A stretch of DNA of 64,000 nucleotides. Origin: Bacteroides ndongoniae. Its GTDB lineage: Bacteria; Bacteroidota; Bacteroidia; Bacteroidales; Bacteroidaceae. The notes beneath the pieces are model-generated. The model ran no database searches and was not told the DNA's origin. It worked only from the letters and a program-made list of their open reading frames with translations. The position numbers and the translations under genes are program-made. Location of the stretch: contig NZ_FNVV01000014.1 in assembly GCF_900108345.1 (NCBI RefSeq), positions 2,093,664 through 2,157,663 on the forward strand. Direction: 5' to 3'. Shown piece after piece: positions 27,712 through 37,200 of this stretch (within the stretch, counting starts at the first letter, position 1; each line of letters starts with the position of its first letter).

Positions 27712-27794
27712 GACACTTGCACGGCTCGTGAGAGACACTTGTACGGCTCACGAGAGACACTTGCACGGCTCGCGAGCCACACTTGCACGGCTCA
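27712..27794. repeat. CTCGCGAG mini-array, copy 2, four 22 bp units
   Basis: The core begins at 27725 (CTCGTGAG), 27747 (CTCACGAG), 27769 (CTCGCGAG) and 27791 (CTCAG). ACACTTG precedes each core. The period is 22 bp throughout, with no spacers of other sequence. It starts 26 bp after the MATE stop. Confidence 0.85.
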
Positions 27795-27828
27795 GCCCCC
27801 CTTCTCAGAGCCTTCCAGACGGGGGCTG
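27793..27828 (+). terminator. GC-rich hairpin after the MATE gene
   Basis: CAGCCCCC (27793-27800) pairs with GGGGGCTG (27821-27828) around a 20 base loop. No U tract follows, so it may be a terminator or only a structured tail of the array. Confidence 0.4.
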
Positions 27829-27889
27829 ACAGGCAGAACAACTCACATCTTTTAACAGCCACTCCCGACACAACGTCCTCCGTTTTCCG

Positions 27890-27897
27890 TATCTTTG
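27890..27897 (+). promoter_or_regulatory. copA -7 element
   Basis: TATCTTTG matches the -7 consensus, 28 bp before the ATG. No distinct copper-regulator operator was recognised. Confidence 0.55.
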
Positions 27898-27925
27898 CAC
27901 CGCGAAAAGCCAAAAGAAGGATAAC

Positions 27926-30688
27926 ATGAGCAACAAGAATACCATTCAGAAAACCTTCCCTGTGATGGGCATGAGTTGTGCCGCCTGCGCAGCGCGGGTT
28001 GACAAGGCACTGAATCATCAGCCGGGTGTCCGGCACGCGGCAGTAAACTATGCCGCCGCCACGGCTACCGTCGAGTACGACTCCGATTGCTGCGACGAAG
28101 CATCCCTGCAACAGGCCGTACAGGCAGCCGGCTACGACCTGCTGATACACACCGACGAACATACGGCCGACGAAGTGGAGCAAGCTCACCGGCAGAAATA
28201 CCAGGCACTGAAATTCCGCGCCACGTGGGCCATCGTCCTGTCGCTGCCCATCATCGTCATCAGCATGGTCTTCATGGACATGCCTTATGCCGGCTTGGTG
28301 ACGGGCATACTGGCCACGCCGGTAGTATTCTGGTTAGGCCGAAGTTTCTACATCAATGCCTGGAAGCAACTGAAACACGGTGCAGCCAACATGGACACCC
28401 TCGTAGCCCTCAGCACCGGCATCGCCTACCTGTTCAGCGTCTTCAACTTGCTGTTTCCCGACTTCTGGCTGTCGCGGAGCATCGAGCCGCACGTCTATTT
28501 CGAAGCTTCCAGCGTCATCATCGCCTTCATTCTGCTGGGCCGTCTGCTCGAAGAGCGTGCCAAAGGCAACACTACCAGTGCCATCAAGAAGCTGATGGGG
28601 CTGCAGCCGAAGACGGTAACGCTTGTTGGGAATGAAGAGCCCTATTTAAATGAAGAATTAAGAATGAAGAATGAAGAATTGGGCTGCGCAATGCCTGAAC
28701 GTCCTCAAGAAGATTCTTCATTTTTCATTCCTCATTCTTCATTTTCCAAAGATTCTTCATTCTTCATTCTTAATTCTTCATTTAAATTGGAGCAGGTTCT
28801 TCCCGGCCATCTGCTGTTGGTAAAACCCGGCGAACGGGTACCGGTGGACGGAACAGTAGTCAGCGGCGAATCGTATGTGGACGAAAGCATGCTGAGTGGC
28901 GAGCCGGTGCCCGTCAGCAAAAAGGCGGGTGTCCGTGTCTATGCCGGCACCATCAACCAGAAAGGCAGCTTCGTCTTCCGTGCCGAACAGGTGGGAAAGA
29001 ACACGCTGCTGGCCAAAATCATCCACATGGTGCAGGACGCTCAGGGCAGCAAAGCTCCCGTACAGAAGCTGGCCGACCGCATAGCGGGCATCTTTGTGCC
29101 CGTCATCATGGGCATCGCCCTGCTGGCCTTTGCCGCATGGATGGTGTTCGACCCAGCCGGCGGCTTCACTCACGGCCTGCTGGCATTAGTCACCGTGCTC
29201 ATCATAGCCTGCCCCTGTGCTTTGGGACTTGCCACACCTACCGCCATCATGGTGGGTATCGGCAAAGGAGCCGAACGGGGCATCCTCATCAAGGACGCCG
29301 AAAGCCTGGAACGCGCCCGACGCGTAAACGCCGTAGTGCTGGACAAGACGGGTACCGTCACCGAAGGCCATCCGCAAGTGACGTCGCTCCGCTGGAAAAA
29401 CGAGGACGAGCGTCTGGCCGCAGCCTTCTACGAACTGGAAAAACACTCCGAACATCCGCTGGCCGAAGCCATCGTCCGCTACTTGGAAAATATTTTTCCC
29501 CAGTTAGAGAAAAATATTTCTCCAGTTAGGCAATTTGAAAGCCTCACCGGACGGGGTATCCGCGGCACGGTAGGCAGCACCCTCTACTACGCCGGCAACC
29601 GCCGTCTGCTGACCGAACAAGGTATCAGTGTCAGCCCGCAACTGAAGGAAGAAGCCGAACGACTGACGGCCGAAGCGCAGACCGTCATCTGGCTGGCCGA
29701 CGAACACGAAGCACTGGCCATTGCCGCCATTGCCGACCGCATCAAGCCGACCTCGCGCCCAGCCATCGCCGCCCTGCAACGTCAGGGCATCGAAGTCCAC
29801 CTGCTGACGGGCGACAACGAATCCACTGCCCGCGCCATCGCCGCCCAGGCAGGCATCCGCCACTACCACGCCGGCGTGCTGCCGCAAGAAAAGGCTTCGT
29901 TCATCGCCCGCCTGCAGCACGAGGGCAAAACCGTAGCCATGGTGGGCGACGGCATCAACGACAGCGCCGCCCTGGCACAGGCCGACCTCAGCATCGCCAT
30001 GGGCACCGGTAGCGACATAGCCATGGACGTGGCAAGCATCACCCTGCTGACGGGCGACCTCGGCAAACTGCCCGAAGCCCTGCGCCTCTCGCACCTCACC
30101 GTGCGAACCATTCGCCAGAATCTCTTCTGGGCCTTCTTCTACAACCTGATAGGAGTGCCCATCGCCGCCGGTGTGCTCTACCCCGTCTGCGGTTTTCTGC
30201 TCAATCCCATGATAGCCGGGGCAGCCATGGCCTTCAGCAGCGTCAGTGTGGTGACAAATAGTCTGAGGCTGAAAAATGAAGAATTAAGAATGAAGAATGA
30301 AGAATCTATGAGTAATGAAGAATCTATGAGTAATGAAGAATTAAAAATGAAAAATGAAGAATCCCAAACGAATGAAGAATTGGGCTGCTCAATGCCCAAA
30401 CGTCCTCAAGAAAATTCTTCATTCTCCACTCCTCATTCTTCATTTTCCGAGGGTTCTTCATTCTCTAAGTCTTCCTATAAAATTGAAGGTATGATGTGCA
30501 ACCACTGCCGCATGCACGTGGAGAAAGCCCTGAACAGTCTGGAAGGCGTCCGTGCCACCGTCACCCTCGACCCGCCCGCAGCCACCATCGAATTCACCGA
30601 CGGCAAAAGCTACACACTGGAAGAGCTACAGGCACAGATTACGAAGGAAGCCGGAGATTATCAGATTCTGGCGGCTGAACAGGCCTAA
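27926..30688 (+). CDS. copA: Copper-exporting P1B-type ATPase with embedded repeat elements
   Basis: This 920-residue membrane ATPase pumps Cu+ out of the cytoplasm. It has an N-terminal heavy-metal-associated domain (GMSCAAC, Cys18 and Cys21), the metal-binding CPC in TM6 (Cys429-Pro-Cys431), DKTGT (phosphorylated Asp473), SEHPLA and GDGIND. Unusually, it also ends with a second heavy-metal domain (GMMCNHC). Three stretches are foreign in style. Residues about 240-288 and 783-851 are Asn/Glu/Ser/Phe-rich and encoded by AATGAAGAAT repeat elements. Residues about 522-536 derive from the CCAGTTAG family. All lie in loops or linkers, so the enzyme may still work. Its stop overlaps that of the convergent LytTR gene. 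Confidence 0.95.
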   Translation: MSNKNTIQKTFPVMGMSCAACAARVDKALNHQPGVRHAAVNYAAATATVEYDSDCCDEASLQQAVQAAGYDLLIHTDEHTADEVEQAHRQKYQALKFRATWAIVLSLPIIVISMVFMDMPYAGLVTGILATPVVFWLGRSFYINAWKQLKHGAANMDTLVALSTGIAYLFSVFNLLFPDFWLSRSIEPHVYFEASSVIIAFILLGRLLEERAKGNTTSAIKKLMGLQPKTVTLVGNEEPYLNEELRMKNEELGCAMPERPQEDSSFFIPHSSFSKDSSFFILNSSFKLEQVLPGHLLLVKPGERVPVDGTVVSGESYVDESMLSGEPVPVSKKAGVRVYAGTINQKGSFVFRAEQVGKNTLLAKIIHMVQDAQGSKAPVQKLADRIAGIFVPVIMGIALLAFAAWMVFDPAGGFTHGLLALVTVLIIACPCALGLATPTAIMVGIGKGAERGILIKDAESLERARRVNAVVLDKTGTVTEGHPQVTSLRWKNEDERLAAAFYELEKHSEHPLAEAIVRYLENIFPQLEKNISPVRQFESLTGRGIRGTVGSTLYYAGNRRLLTEQGISVSPQLKEEAERLTAEAQTVIWLADEHEALAIAAIADRIKPTSRPAIAALQRQGIEVHLLTGDNESTARAIAAQAGIRHYHAGVLPQEKASFIARLQHEGKTVAMVGDGINDSAALAQADLSIAMGTGSDIAMDVASITLLTGDLGKLPEALRLSHLTVRTIRQNLFWAFFYNLIGVPIAAGVLYPVCGFLLNPMIAGAAMAFSSVSVVTNSLRLKNEELRMKNEESMSNEESMSNEELKMKNEESQTNEELGCSMPKRPQENSSFSTPHSSFSEGSSFSKSSYKIEGMMCNHCRMHVEKALNSLEGVRATVTLDPPAATIEFTDGKSYTLEELQAQITKEAGDYQILAAEQA
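28644..28787 (+). repeat. AATGAAGAAT element inside copA, copy 1
   Basis: A perfect 36 bp inverted repeat (28644-28679 and 28752-28787) bounds a core that contains GAATTGGGCTGCGCAATGCC and CGTCCTCAAGAAG. The element is read through in frame as part of the actuator region of the ATPase. The core is shared with 30271-30476 and, in the opposite orientation, with 41115-41205. Confidence 0.85.
29492..29531 (+). repeat. CCAGTTAG units inside copA
   Basis: CCAGTTAG begins at 29500 and 29522, exactly 22 bp apart, each preceded by a TTTC-type run and followed by AGA or GGC. The family is the same as at 9418-9486. It is translated as part of the nucleotide-binding domain (FPQLEKNISPVRQ), between HPLA and the GRGIRG loop. 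Confidence 0.75.
30271..30476 (+). repeat. AATGAAGAAT element inside copA, copy 2
   Basis: About 206 bp with left-arm GAAGAATTAAGAATGAAG and right-arm ATTCTTCATTCT repeats, the core GAATTGGGCTGC, and a tandem 18 bp duplication (AATCTATGAG at 30303 and 30321) giving ESMSNE twice. It forms the linker between the last membrane segment and the C-terminal metal-binding domain. Confidence 0.8.
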
Positions 30689-31485
30689 CTGTTCAGCCAC
30701 AGCTTCAAGGCCGCTACCCGTTCCCGGCTCACCTGAATGCTGCCGTCGAAAGGAGGCGTAACGTGTACTACCATTTTTCCGTTAAAGTAAGGCTCCAGAT
30801 CACGAATACAGTTGGCCGAAAGGATGAACTGGCGACTGACGCGGAAGAAGCGTTTCGGGTCGAGTTGTTCCTCCAGTTTGGCAAGTGGCAGATCGATGAT
30901 GTGCGTGCGGCGATCGGCCGTTACGGCAAAAGTCACTTTCTCCTCCGAATAGAAGTAACATACCTCGTCCACAGCCAGGGTGTAAAGGTTGCGTGCACCG
31001 TTCACTAAGAAACGGGTACGATAGGCGCTTGCCTGATGTCCGGCAAGGGCACGAAGCAGTTCGGGCATATCGAGCAAACTGTTTTGCTGACGGATGCGGG
31101 GAGCCGTCAGACGTTCAAACTTCAGGAGGGCATCGGCCAGACGCTCCCGATGGATAGGTTTCAGCAGATAATCGATGCTGTTCACGGTGAAGGCACGGAC
31201 GGCGTACTCGTCGTAAGCGGTTGTGAACACAATCATGCTTTCGGGCTGTGCCTGCTCGATGAAGTAGAAAGACAACCCATCTGTCAGTTGTATATCCAGG
31301 AAAAGCAAGTCAGGATGAGGATTGGCTGCAAACCATTGCACTGACTCCTCTACCGTTCCGGGCAGCAGCAGGATGTCCCACTCGGGGCGCAGCTCTTTCA
31401 GCATGCCTTGCAGCAGTCGGGCGGCGGGCAGCTCGTCTTCGATGATGGCAGCCCTGATTGTCTTCTTGTTCATCAATTCATCCAT
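30685..31485 (-). CDS. LytTR-family response regulator
   Basis: This 266-residue cytoplasmic regulator has a receiver domain (AAIIEDE, phospho-accepting Asp64 in LLFLDIQLTDG, and TAYDEYAVRAF with KPI). The C-terminal LytTR DNA-binding domain includes EVCYFYSEEKVTF and FFRVSRQFILS. An alternative start at 31473 would remove four residues. It follows the kinase gene by 6 bp and is its evident partner. The pair lies directly after the MFP-RND-TolC operon and may control it. The stop TAG overlaps the copA TAA within CTAA. Confidence 0.93.
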   Translation of the reverse strand: MDELMNKKTIRAAIIEDELPAARLLQGMLKELRPEWDILLLPGTVEESVQWFAANPHPDLLFLDIQLTDGLSFYFIEQAQPESMIVFTTAYDEYAVRAFTVNSIDYLLKPIHRERLADALLKFERLTAPRIRQQNSLLDMPELLRALAGHQASAYRTRFLVNGARNLYTLAVDEVCYFYSEEKVTFAVTADRRTHIIDLPLAKLEEQLDPKRFFRVSRQFILSANCIRDLEPYFNGKMVVHVTPPFDGSIQVSRERVAALKLWLNS

Positions 31486-31491
31486 CGGTAT

Positions 31492-32565
31492 TCATTCATA
31501 TAGTAAAGGAACTTTCACATCAAAACAATTCTCCTGCTTCTCCACAACAATCTCCTTACCACACAGCAGACGGTAGCGCTGCGCCAGGTTCTTCAGCCCA
31601 TGTCCGCCTGAAACAGCTCCCAACTTGGGATGTACGGGATTCGACACACGCAGCCAGGCACTTCCTTCTCCGTCCGTCAGTGCCTCCACCGTCACAGTCA
31701 TCGGGCGCGAAGGACTGATGACGTTGTGTTTCACAATGTTTTCGACCAGCAGTTGCAGCGTAAGGGGTGGCAGTTGGGCTTCCTCGCGAATGGCATCGGC
31801 CACTTGCCAGTCTACCGTCAGACAATCACCCAGACGGACACGGTGCAGCTGGACATACGTATCGACAAACCCCATTTCGTCGTGCAGACTCACCAGGCGC
31901 TTGTCCTGACACGTCAGGATATAACGGTAAACGTCGGACAGGTTCCGGGTAAAGCCGACTGCTCCCTGCGGATTGTATTCGATTTCGGCAATCAGCGTAT
32001 TGAGGCTGTTGAACAGAAAATGCGGATTGAGCTGACTTTGCAGTGCCATGTAGCGGGCCTGCAAGGCGCTTTCCTCCAGCTGTTGCGTACGGCGGTAAGC
32101 AGCAAGCAAGTCCCTGTAAAAACGGTTACTGACCGACTGACTGACAATGACCAGCTCCGTCAGCCACGTAATAAGCAGCAGGCGTGTCCCCTTATACACC
32201 AACTGAAAAGGATGGGGAATGTCGAGCAGCAGTTTCACCGATACCAGCAGCAGATAGTTGAGGGCAAACAGAAACAAGGCCGACAGCACCAGAAAGAGCA
32301 CCATCCGCCGCCGGTTGTCGAGAAAGGCCGGATAGCTGCTCCGCAACCGCAACCGGATATAACGCATTCCCAGTCCCACGCCGTTGAACAACAGCATCAC
32401 AGCTACAAAGGCTTGGGGTGTCAGCAGCCGGTCCTGATGGCGCAAAGGAATGTCGGCAAAGCGCACCAGGAAGAAATAGGAAAAACATCCCAATCCGGAA
32501 TACAGCAAGATGTCCCAAATGTATGATTGTCTGGTCGGTCGCATACGAGTTCTGTTTTTGTTCAT
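31492..32565 (-). CDS. LytS-type sensor histidine kinase
   Basis: Start is set at ATG 32565; the longer frame (from 32673) overlaps the TolC gene and adds a basic, unlikely N-terminus. The 357-residue product has four hydrophobic segments, then a His_kinase (PF06580) domain. The phospho-accepting His lies in LNPHFLFNSLNTL, and an HATPase (LVENIVKHNVI, GHGLKNLAQRYRL) follows. There is no periplasmic sensory domain, so the signal is probably sensed in the membrane. It is co-transcribed with the LytTR regulator. Confidence 0.92.
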   Translation of the reverse strand: MNKNRTRMRPTRQSYIWDILLYSGLGCFSYFFLVRFADIPLRHQDRLLTPQAFVAVMLLFNGVGLGMRYIRLRLRSSYPAFLDNRRRMVLFLVLSALFLFALNYLLLVSVKLLLDIPHPFQLVYKGTRLLLITWLTELVIVSQSVSNRFYRDLLAAYRRTQQLEESALQARYMALQSQLNPHFLFNSLNTLIAEIEYNPQGAVGFTRNLSDVYRYILTCQDKRLVSLHDEMGFVDTYVQLHRVRLGDCLTVDWQVADAIREEAQLPPLTLQLLVENIVKHNVISPSRPMTVTVEALTDGEGSAWLRVSNPVHPKLGAVSGGHGLKNLAQRYRLLCGKEIVVEKQENCFDVKVPLLYE

Positions 32566-32644
32566 TGTACAAAGCCGGTAGCTTCGGCGTACAGTCCGCC
32601 TGCGCATCCGGATAATTTCCTGTACACCGGCGGCGGTACACCCG

Positions 32645-32674
32645 CAAATATAGCGATTTATCCTTCCCCACAAG
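32645..32674 (-). promoter_or_regulatory. Promoter of the kinase-LytTR operon
   Basis: TATATTTG (plus 32645-32652) and TTG (within plus 32671-32674) are 18 bp apart. The box lies just past the TolC stop, so the regulators can be made independently of the efflux operon. Confidence 0.5.
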
Positions 32675-33959
32675 CCCGCTGCAATGCACTTTTTGCCAGA
32701 CAGGCGTTCAGTTTCGAACGGATATGGTTCTGTTGTGCCTCCAGATGATAGAGCTGTGCATTGATAACCTCTACAATGGAGACACTGCCTTCGCGATATT
32801 TATCCAGTGCCAACGTCTCACTTTCGGCCGCCTTGCGCAACGAACTTTCGGTCAGTCGCACCTGCTCCATTGCCTGCTGGTAGTTGCAACGGGCTGTTTC
32901 TACCTCCAGACGCAGCCCGTCGGCCACCTGCATACAGCGTTCACGGGCTATGTCTACCTGATAGCGGCCTTTGTTGCGGGTATGACGACGTTTGCCCCAC
33001 TCAAAGATAGGCACACTGAGTTTGGCGTAAACCGAATAGTTGGGGTCGAGGTCTGCCCGGAAGTCATAGCCCGGCGACGAGTAGTTACCATCCACTCCCA
33101 CAGAAAGCGAGGGCAGATAACGGGCATTGGCCATGCGTGCGGCAGATTGCTGCACGCCGATGTTCGTCTCGGCCATCTGCATCTCGGGGCGACGCGACAG
33201 AGCATCCTCCACCTGAAAAGACAATCCGGCCAGAGAAGGAACTGCCACCAGCGTGTCTGTCAGTATCTGCTCCCCGGAGGGGATTCCGGCCAGAGCGTTG
33301 AGCGAGAGGCGAGCTACTTCGGCTTCGTTGCGGGCACGTTCCGACCGATAGTCGGCATCGTTCAGCCGTACTTCGGCCATCAGCAGGTCGTTACGGTCGG
33401 TATACTCCAGCTCCACCCGTTCGCGAACCACCGCAACCAACTGCGCTACCGACGTACGGTAACGGTCGGCTACAGACACCAGCTCGCACTGGGCCACACG
33501 GTTCCAATAACGTACGTCGGCCTCGTATCGCAGATCGTTCGTCACGCGACGCACTTCCTGACGGGCTATTTGGTCCTCGCCCCGTGCCTTGTCGTAAGCT
33601 GCCTGCAAGGCACCGCCTGTATACAACGGTTGCGACAAGTTGAGCGAAGCACCGTACTTCGTATTTCTTCCTTCGAAGGAAAGTACATCATCTGTGCCCG
33701 GCACGTTTACGTCCAGTTGCAACGGCTCTCCTGTATAGTTGAAGTTGGCCCCTCCCGAAAGTTTGGGCAGAAAGTCAGCACGTGCCATCTGCCGCGCTGC
33801 ATCGCTTGCGCCCACGGCATGTTCGGCAGCCCGCAGGTCGGGACTGTAAGCCTGTACCTGGGCACGATAGGCATCGAGCAACGGATGTTCCTGTGCAAGT
33901 CCTTGCAGGGTACATGCCAACAAGGCACAACACATAGTGATAGAATATCTTGATTTCAT
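32658..33959 (-). CDS. TolC-like outer-membrane factor, efflux operon 1
   Basis: Start is set at ATG 33959, beginning MKSRYSITMCCALLACTLQGLAQ, a signal peptide; the frame upstream to 34046 is not protein-like. The 433-residue product has two OEP repeats with long coiled helices (AAYDKARGEDQIARQEVRR; ALDKYREGSVSIVEVINAQLYHLEAQQN, quoted as landmarks in pieces). It forms the exit duct of the tripartite pump. It is 296 bp downstream of the RND gene, separated by the 22 bp-phased GTTTA array. Confidence 0.93.
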   Translation of the reverse strand: MKSRYSITMCCALLACTLQGLAQEHPLLDAYRAQVQAYSPDLRAAEHAVGASDAARQMARADFLPKLSGGANFNYTGEPLQLDVNVPGTDDVLSFEGRNTKYGASLNLSQPLYTGGALQAAYDKARGEDQIARQEVRRVTNDLRYEADVRYWNRVAQCELVSVADRYRTSVAQLVAVVRERVELEYTDRNDLLMAEVRLNDADYRSERARNEAEVARLSLNALAGIPSGEQILTDTLVAVPSLAGLSFQVEDALSRRPEMQMAETNIGVQQSAARMANARYLPSLSVGVDGNYSSPGYDFRADLDPNYSVYAKLSVPIFEWGKRRHTRNKGRYQVDIARERCMQVADGLRLEVETARCNYQQAMEQVRLTESSLRKAAESETLALDKYREGSVSIVEVINAQLYHLEAQQNHIRSKLNACLAKSALQRACGEG

Positions 33960-34048
33960 ACGATAATGGTTGTTAAATAAGTTAAGTCTTGCAACTGACA
34001 GCCATAAGTCAAGGGGCTTACAAACACCTGACAAACAAGGCTGCATCA

Positions 34049-34186
34049 GTTTATCTTCTGTTTATCGGAAATAAACAGTCGGTTTATCCGTAGTAAACTT
34101 CGAGTTTACCGGCTTTGAACTGTCGGTTTATCGGCAGTAAACTGAGAGTTTACCAAGGCTAAACTGACTGTTTAATCAGGCTAAAG
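34049..34186. repeat. GTTTA/TAAAC array with 22 bp period inside efflux operon 1
   Basis: GTTTA begins at 34060, 34082, 34104, 34126, 34148 and 34170, always 22 bp apart (an extra copy sits at 34049, half a period earlier). TAAAC or a one-base variant begins at 34072, 34094, 34116, 34138, 34160 and 34182, also 22 bp apart. Each unit is therefore an inverted repeat. It lies between the RND stop and the TolC start, so it may set TolC expression or be a binding array. Confidence 0.85.
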
Positions 34187-34254
34187 CAGAACAATATCAT
34201 CCGTAAAACTTGATTAAGGTGAATAATGTCTGATTAATGTTCTGTACAAACAGC

Positions 34255-37200
34255 TCACTTCTTGGCTGCTTCCGGATAGAAAACTGCATAAAGAGCAGGT
34301 GTCACGCAGAGCGTAAGCAACGTGGCAAACGAAAGCCCGAAGACAATGGTAGCCGCCATACCGCCGAACACCACATCGAACAGCAACGGGATGCTGCCAA
34401 AGATGGTCGTGACGGCAGCCATCAGCACAGGCCGTGTACGCGACACCGTAGCCTCAACAATAGCATCCGAAGCTTTTACACCCGCCTTGCGTTGCAGGTT
34501 CACCTCGTCGACCAGCACAATGACGTTCTTGATAATCATACTCAGCAACCCCAGCCAGCCCGCAATGCAGAAGAAGCCAAACTGAAAACCTGTCACCAAC
34601 ATGCCTATCACCACCCCGATGACCGAAAGCGGAAGGATGAGGAAGATGAGCAACGGCTGGCGGAAATTGCCGAACAATGCCACGAGAATAAGTACCAGCA
34701 ACACCAGTGCCAGGGGGAAATATTTCGTCAGTGCGGCCATGGCTTCTTTCTGGTCCTTGTATTGCGAGTCCCAGAAGAAGGTGTAACCCGGCGGCAACTG
34801 CATCTGTTCAATCTCGCTACGGATTTCACCAAGCACTTCCTTCATCGTGTGACCGGGACGGACGTCGCACTGAGCCGCCATCGAAAGCTGCCGGTTGTAG
34901 GTCTTCACCAGCGGCCACTCCCAGGCAAGGGCAATGCTGTCGGTCAGCTGTGCCAGCGGGGCAGAGTTGCGTCCGTTCCATACAGCCAGGTCGCCCAAGC
35001 CGTCTTGCGACAGGTTGTTGCCACCCGCCGTGCGCAACAATACGGGTACCTGCTTGTCGCCATCGCGGTAGATGCCCACGGCCGTACCGTCGCCCGTGCT
35101 CTTTACGGCTGTCATCAGGTCGGCCTTGCCCAAGCCCAGACGGCCCGCCTTCACGGGGGAGTAGGCAGCCCGAAGCATCATGGCTTTGTTACCCCACTCG
35201 TTACGGGCATTCATTACTTTGGGATTGCGCCGCATCACGTCGATAGCAGCCTGCGTCAACGAGTCGAGCACCCGCGGATCGTCTCCACAGAAACGGGCTT
35301 CGATGAGTGCCTGCGGAATGGAGTTCAGTTCAAAACGGTTGACACGTACCAGTGCGTCCGAGAAACGTTGCGACAACTCATCCTGCAAACCAGCCTGCAT
35401 CTGCCGGGCTACAGAAGGACTTTCGGCCTCGACCAGACACTGGGCATAATTGCTCTGCGGACCATAAGCAGCGTTAGCCAGATAGTAACGCGGCGGTGTC
35501 TGCCCTACGAAAACCGATACATGTCTGACTCCCACACGACGCATCAACGTGTCGGCCAGTGCCTCGGCCTGACGGGCCGTCTCCTCCACGCGGGTACCCT
35601 CGGGCAGCCACATGTCTACAGAGAAATACTGCTTGTTGAGCAAAGGCATGAACTGCTGGGGAATCAGCCGGAAAGCCATACCGCTCAACAGCAACAGACC
35701 CAGCATGCCTGCCAGTACGGCATAACGATGACGGATGGTCCACCGCAAAGCACGGCGGAAACGGTCGTAAAGACGTCCCTGGAAGAGTTCGCCTTTCAGC
35801 TCCTCCGGACGGGGACGGCGTACGAACTCCTGCACGAAGAACACGTTCTGCGAAATGGCCAGTACCCAACTGAGCAACAGAGACACGGCAATCACAATGA
35901 AGAGTGATGAAAGCAGTTCGCCCGTGATGTGCGGCGAAAGGTAAACAGGCAGGAAAGTAAGTACGGCGATAAGCGTAGCTCCCAGCAAAGGCATAGCCGT
36001 AGTGCCTACAGCCGAAAGGATGGCTGTCCGCTTGCGCATGCCGCGCTGCATGTTGACCAACGTGGCATCGTAGACCACAATGGCATTGTCTACCAGCATA
36101 CCCATTGCAATGATGATGGCTGCCAGCGACATGCGTTGCAGGGCAATGCCTGTACCATACATATATATCAGTGTACCGAAAATGGAGAATACCAGTCCGC
36201 TGCCTATCAGGATACCGTTCTTCATGCCGATGAAGAAAAGCAGCACAGCCACCACCGTCACCACCGAAATGATGAGGTTAAGGACAAAACCATCGTTAGC
36301 AGCGGCAGATTCGCGGCCCTGATCGTAAACGACAGAGAGGTGATAACCCTCGGGCATTGCGTCGGCCAGCTCGCCGATGCGGGCAGACACCCGTTCGGCC
36401 ATATCCACCATATTGCCGTCGGCCACAGTCGAGATGGCAATGCCCACGGCCGGTACGCCATCGGTCTGCATCAGGCTGCGTGCCGGGTGCAGATAGGCTT
36501 CGCTCACGGCAGCTATCTCGCCTAAACGGAAGTAAGCTCCGCTACGCGACACTACTGTCAAGTTCTCCAGTTCTTCCAATGTCGTGAAACTGCCCGATGC
36601 CTCCACACGAAGGCGGTTGTGTGCCGTCTCTACCGCACCGGCATCTACTACACGGTTCTGGCGATCGAAGGCAGCAGCGATGTCGGCCATCGTTACGCCA
36701 CTGGCAGCCAGCAACGCAGGATCGGCCTCTATCTCGATGGTACGGTTCTGCACACCAAAAAGTTCCACCCGGGCCACATCCTCCACATCCAGCAGTTCGT
36801 TCTTGATGCGTTCGGCCTGATCTTCCAGCTCGCGGTACGTACGTGTCGTGCTGCTCAGGGCATAGAACACGCCGAGCACATCGCCAAAGTCGTCGTTCAC
36901 GACCGAAGTACCTGCTCCTGCAGGCAGCTTGCTTTGTGCATCGCCTACCTTGCGGCGCAATTTGTCCCAAAGCTGCTGCATGGCATCGGCACGTATCTCT
37001 TTCTTCACATAAACGGTAATCTTGGACAGACCGGCGCGGTTTTCCGTCTTCAGATAATAAAGCTCGCCCAGCGACTGTATGGCTTCTTCGAGCACATCGG
37101 TCACCTGCTGTTGCACTTCCAACGGCGAAGCGCCGGGATAAGTCGTGGTCACTACGGCCTGCTTGATGGTGAACGGTGCGTCCTCCAGCTTACCCATACC

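Noticed and set aside
26946..27788. 280-codon minus-strand frame across the MATE gene end
   Set aside because: Shadow of MATE continued through the repeat array; its Arg-Glu-Pro-Cys-Lys repeats come from the 22 bp units.
27712..27794. CRISPR array
   Set aside because: Units are contiguous and 22 bp long with no unique spacers, and no cas gene is present.
34237..35907. Long plus-strand frame across the RND gene of operon 1
   Set aside because: Antisense of a certain RND transporter; His/Gln/Arg-rich composition typical of shadows.
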